Shown here: in pieces, positions 24,826 through 25,939 of the stretch
How the letters are laid out: each line of letters begins with the position of its first letter
Numbering within the stretch: the stretch's first letter is position 1
Assembly (NCBI RefSeq): GCF_024699075.1
Contig: NZ_JAILQF010000014.1
Coordinates: 1 to 25,939 of the forward strand
Source: Butyrivibrio sp.
GTDB taxonomy: Bacteria; Bacillota_A; Clostridia; Lachnospirales; Lachnospiraceae
Direction of reading: 5' to 3'
Length of the DNA: 25,939 nucleotides
Notes under the pieces: model-generated
What the model saw: only the letters and a program-made list of their open reading frames with translations
Database searches by the model: none
What the model was told of the DNA's origin: nothing
Program-made: the position numbers and the translations under genes

Positions 24826-25227
24826 ATGACATATACCATCACTGAGCTGTCAAAGCAGTTTAATCTGCCTGCTTCGACAATAAGATACTATGAAAAAATC
24901 GGTTTACTTGAGAATGTTGAACATGTAAATTCACGCAGATTTTTCAATGATTCTCATATAGACCGTCTAAGTGCCATAGAATGCTTTAAGAAAGCCCTTC
25001 TACCTCTGGACGATATAAGGCTTTTCTTTTCATATGAAAAGGATATGGCAGTAAATTCTGAAAAGATACTTGAGATGATGAAGTCCCAGGAAGTCAGGAC
25101 GCAGGAATCACTGGCAGCACTCCAGACGGGACTTGCCCACCTTCAGAAAAAGATTCACTTTTACACTCTGGTCAGCGAAGCCGTAAAGAATGGGACCCCC
25201 CTGCCTGACTGGAACGATGTTGTATGA
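24826..25227 (+). CDS. MerR family transcriptional regulator
   Basis: 133 residues. The N-terminal winged helix has ITELSKQFNLPASTIRYYEK and IGLLENVEH, then SRRFFNDSHIDRLSAIECFK, the MerR signature. A dimerising coiled coil (about 75-115) follows, with a short C-terminus and no cysteines for metal sensing. This is the AdhR/NmlR-like subgroup that often controls oxidoreductase genes. TTTGGAGG sits just before the ATG. It is divergent from the SDR operon across 238 bases that hold a 19-bp-spacer promoter, so it is likely to activate that operon. The inducer is unknown. Confidence 0.92.
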   Translation: MTYTITELSKQFNLPASTIRYYEKIGLLENVEHVNSRRFFNDSHIDRLSAIECFKKALLPLDDIRLFFSYEKDMAVNSEKILEMMKSQEVRTQESLAALQTGLAHLQKKIHFYTLVSEAVKNGTPLPDWNDVV

Positions 25228-25543
25228 CTGTTCGTAGCTTATGGGGATATATCCTCTGTCGCGCTGTAACAGCGTCATTGTCAGCAGCCGTGCTCTCTGA
25301 ATTTATACATGCCTTTTCACAAAGCTTTCTATTAATCTCTCATTTTTAGGCAAAAAGAATCCGGCTGAATCAACAACTTCCCCCCATAACTCATATTTTT
25401 AATAGAGTTATAGGGGGAAGTTAATATTGTATTGTTGTATTTTTATTCAGATTATGCACCGCTTGTGAAGCAAATAACTACCACATTATGCTGGAATTCA
25501 AAGTTCCATAATTTCTAAATCGTCCGAAACCAAAAGCTTTCCA
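25228..25543. other. Intergenic region between convergent genes
   Basis: I see no credible gene here. The only clear structure is the long hairpin at 25374-25421; the rest is AT-rich and unremarkable. Confidence 0.5.
25374..25421. terminator. Long hairpin between convergent MerR and DUF5714 genes
   Basis: An 18-bp stem with one mismatch: AACTTCCCCC and ATAACTC pair with GAGTTAT and GGGGGAAGTT around a 12-base AT loop. There is no strong T tract on either side. Its place between converging genes suggests a bidirectional transcription end or mRNA-stabilising structure. Confidence 0.55.
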
Positions 25544-25939
25544 TTATCCAAAGAACGGGCATCTTTCTTTGATACACTGCTGGTTCTGCGATGAGAACTC
25601 ACAGTGTTGCTTCTCATATTCAATCTGCACACCAAAGTGCTGCCTTACGTACTCTATTCCATGTTTGAACGCAATCATAGCATCTCTTTTACAACATCTT
25701 GGGCCATTTATCTTGCCAAGCTCTCCTATGGCGCTTGATATAAATGCCCTGTGATCTCCCCATGTGCCATCCTCAGAAAGTGGTCCTGTACCATCAATAA
25801 TAGAAAGAGCTGCTCCTATAGATGTTATCGCTCCGCATATTCCCCACAGTCCGCACATTGCTCCCGGCATCCGAAGTCCTTCTTTCAAAAGCTTCTCCAA
25901 GGCATAGTCTATATCTATTTTGCCACCAGCATTATGATA
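25544..25939 (-). CDS. DUF5714 domain protein, 5' end outside the window
   Basis: The frame stays open to the right edge, giving at least 131 residues; the N-terminus is missing. Cysteine-rich motifs are LRMPGAMCGLWGICGA, then GPRCCKRDAMIAF and QHCEFSSQNQQCIKERCPFF. These are hallmarks of DUF5714, a domain of anaerobes with clustered cysteines that may bind metal or an iron-sulfur cluster. No function is established for it. An internal ATG near 25900 exists, but residues before it (AGGKIDIDYALEKL) also look native, so the gene continues. Confidence 0.8.
   Translation of the reverse strand, partial: YHNAGGKIDIDYALEKLLKEGLRMPGAMCGLWGICGAITSIGAALSIIDGTGPLSEDGTWGDHRAFISSAIGELGKINGPRCCKRDAMIAFKHGIEYVRQHFGVQIEYEKQHCEFSSQNQQCIKERCPFFG

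Noticed and set aside
1..25939. tRNA, rRNA or riboswitch genes
   Set aside because: No cloverleaf, rRNA core or known aptamer pattern was noticed on either strand by eye.

Overview
The window is AT-rich Firmicute-type DNA with strong AGGAGG-like ribosome binding sites. The clostridial mobile-element relaxase and the short Cas2, lipoprotein and DUF5714 families point to Clostridia, probably Lachnospiraceae (a Butyrivibrio-like host is plausible). Taxonomy is inferred from protein style only.

Region 1 (1-950) holds the broken C-terminal part of a conjugative-element relaxase. Its first 285 bases fold back on themselves: two 60-bp inverted copies, 59/60 identical. A clear terminator follows.

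Region 2 (921-15843) is a complete DNA phosphorothioation modification-restriction locus on one strand: promoter, small helix-turn-helix gene, restriction genes dptF-dptG-dptH, then dndB-dndC-dndD-dndE and a dedicated cysteine desulfurase (dndA type). The genes overlap or nearly abut. The exception is the dptH/dndB gap, where a good sigma-A-like promoter overlaps two tandem TACTTAAGTA palindromes. That is a natural control point for separating modification from restriction.

Region 3 (15874-17403) is a two-gene CBASS module in the same direction: a CD-NTase and a Cap15-type effector with two membrane helices and a beta-rich domain. It begins 30 bases after the cysteine desulfurase. The module would add an abortive, membrane-damaging response behind the phosphorothioate system.

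Region 4 (17444-21000) is a scrap-yard of mobile and decayed DNA. It holds a small acidic protein, a convergent hydrophobic 65-residue protein, a frameshifted cas2 gene, an unknown gene translationally coupled to a small serine recombinase, and a lipoprotein. It also holds an apparent nrdG 5' stub and other coding remnants. A 2.2-kb segment here is bounded by 91-bp inverted repeats (88/91 identical); a 27-bp piece of the repeat occurs a third time beside the nrdG stub.

Region 5 (21033-25939) looks like host metabolism. It has a histidine phosphatase with a start-less upstream reading frame, then an oxidoreductase operon (SDR, TIM-barrel isomerase/epimerase, FMN alpha-hydroxy-acid oxidoreductase). 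That operon diverges from a MerR regulator, and its promoter has the 19-bp spacer typical of MerR control. A DUF5714 gene runs off the right edge.
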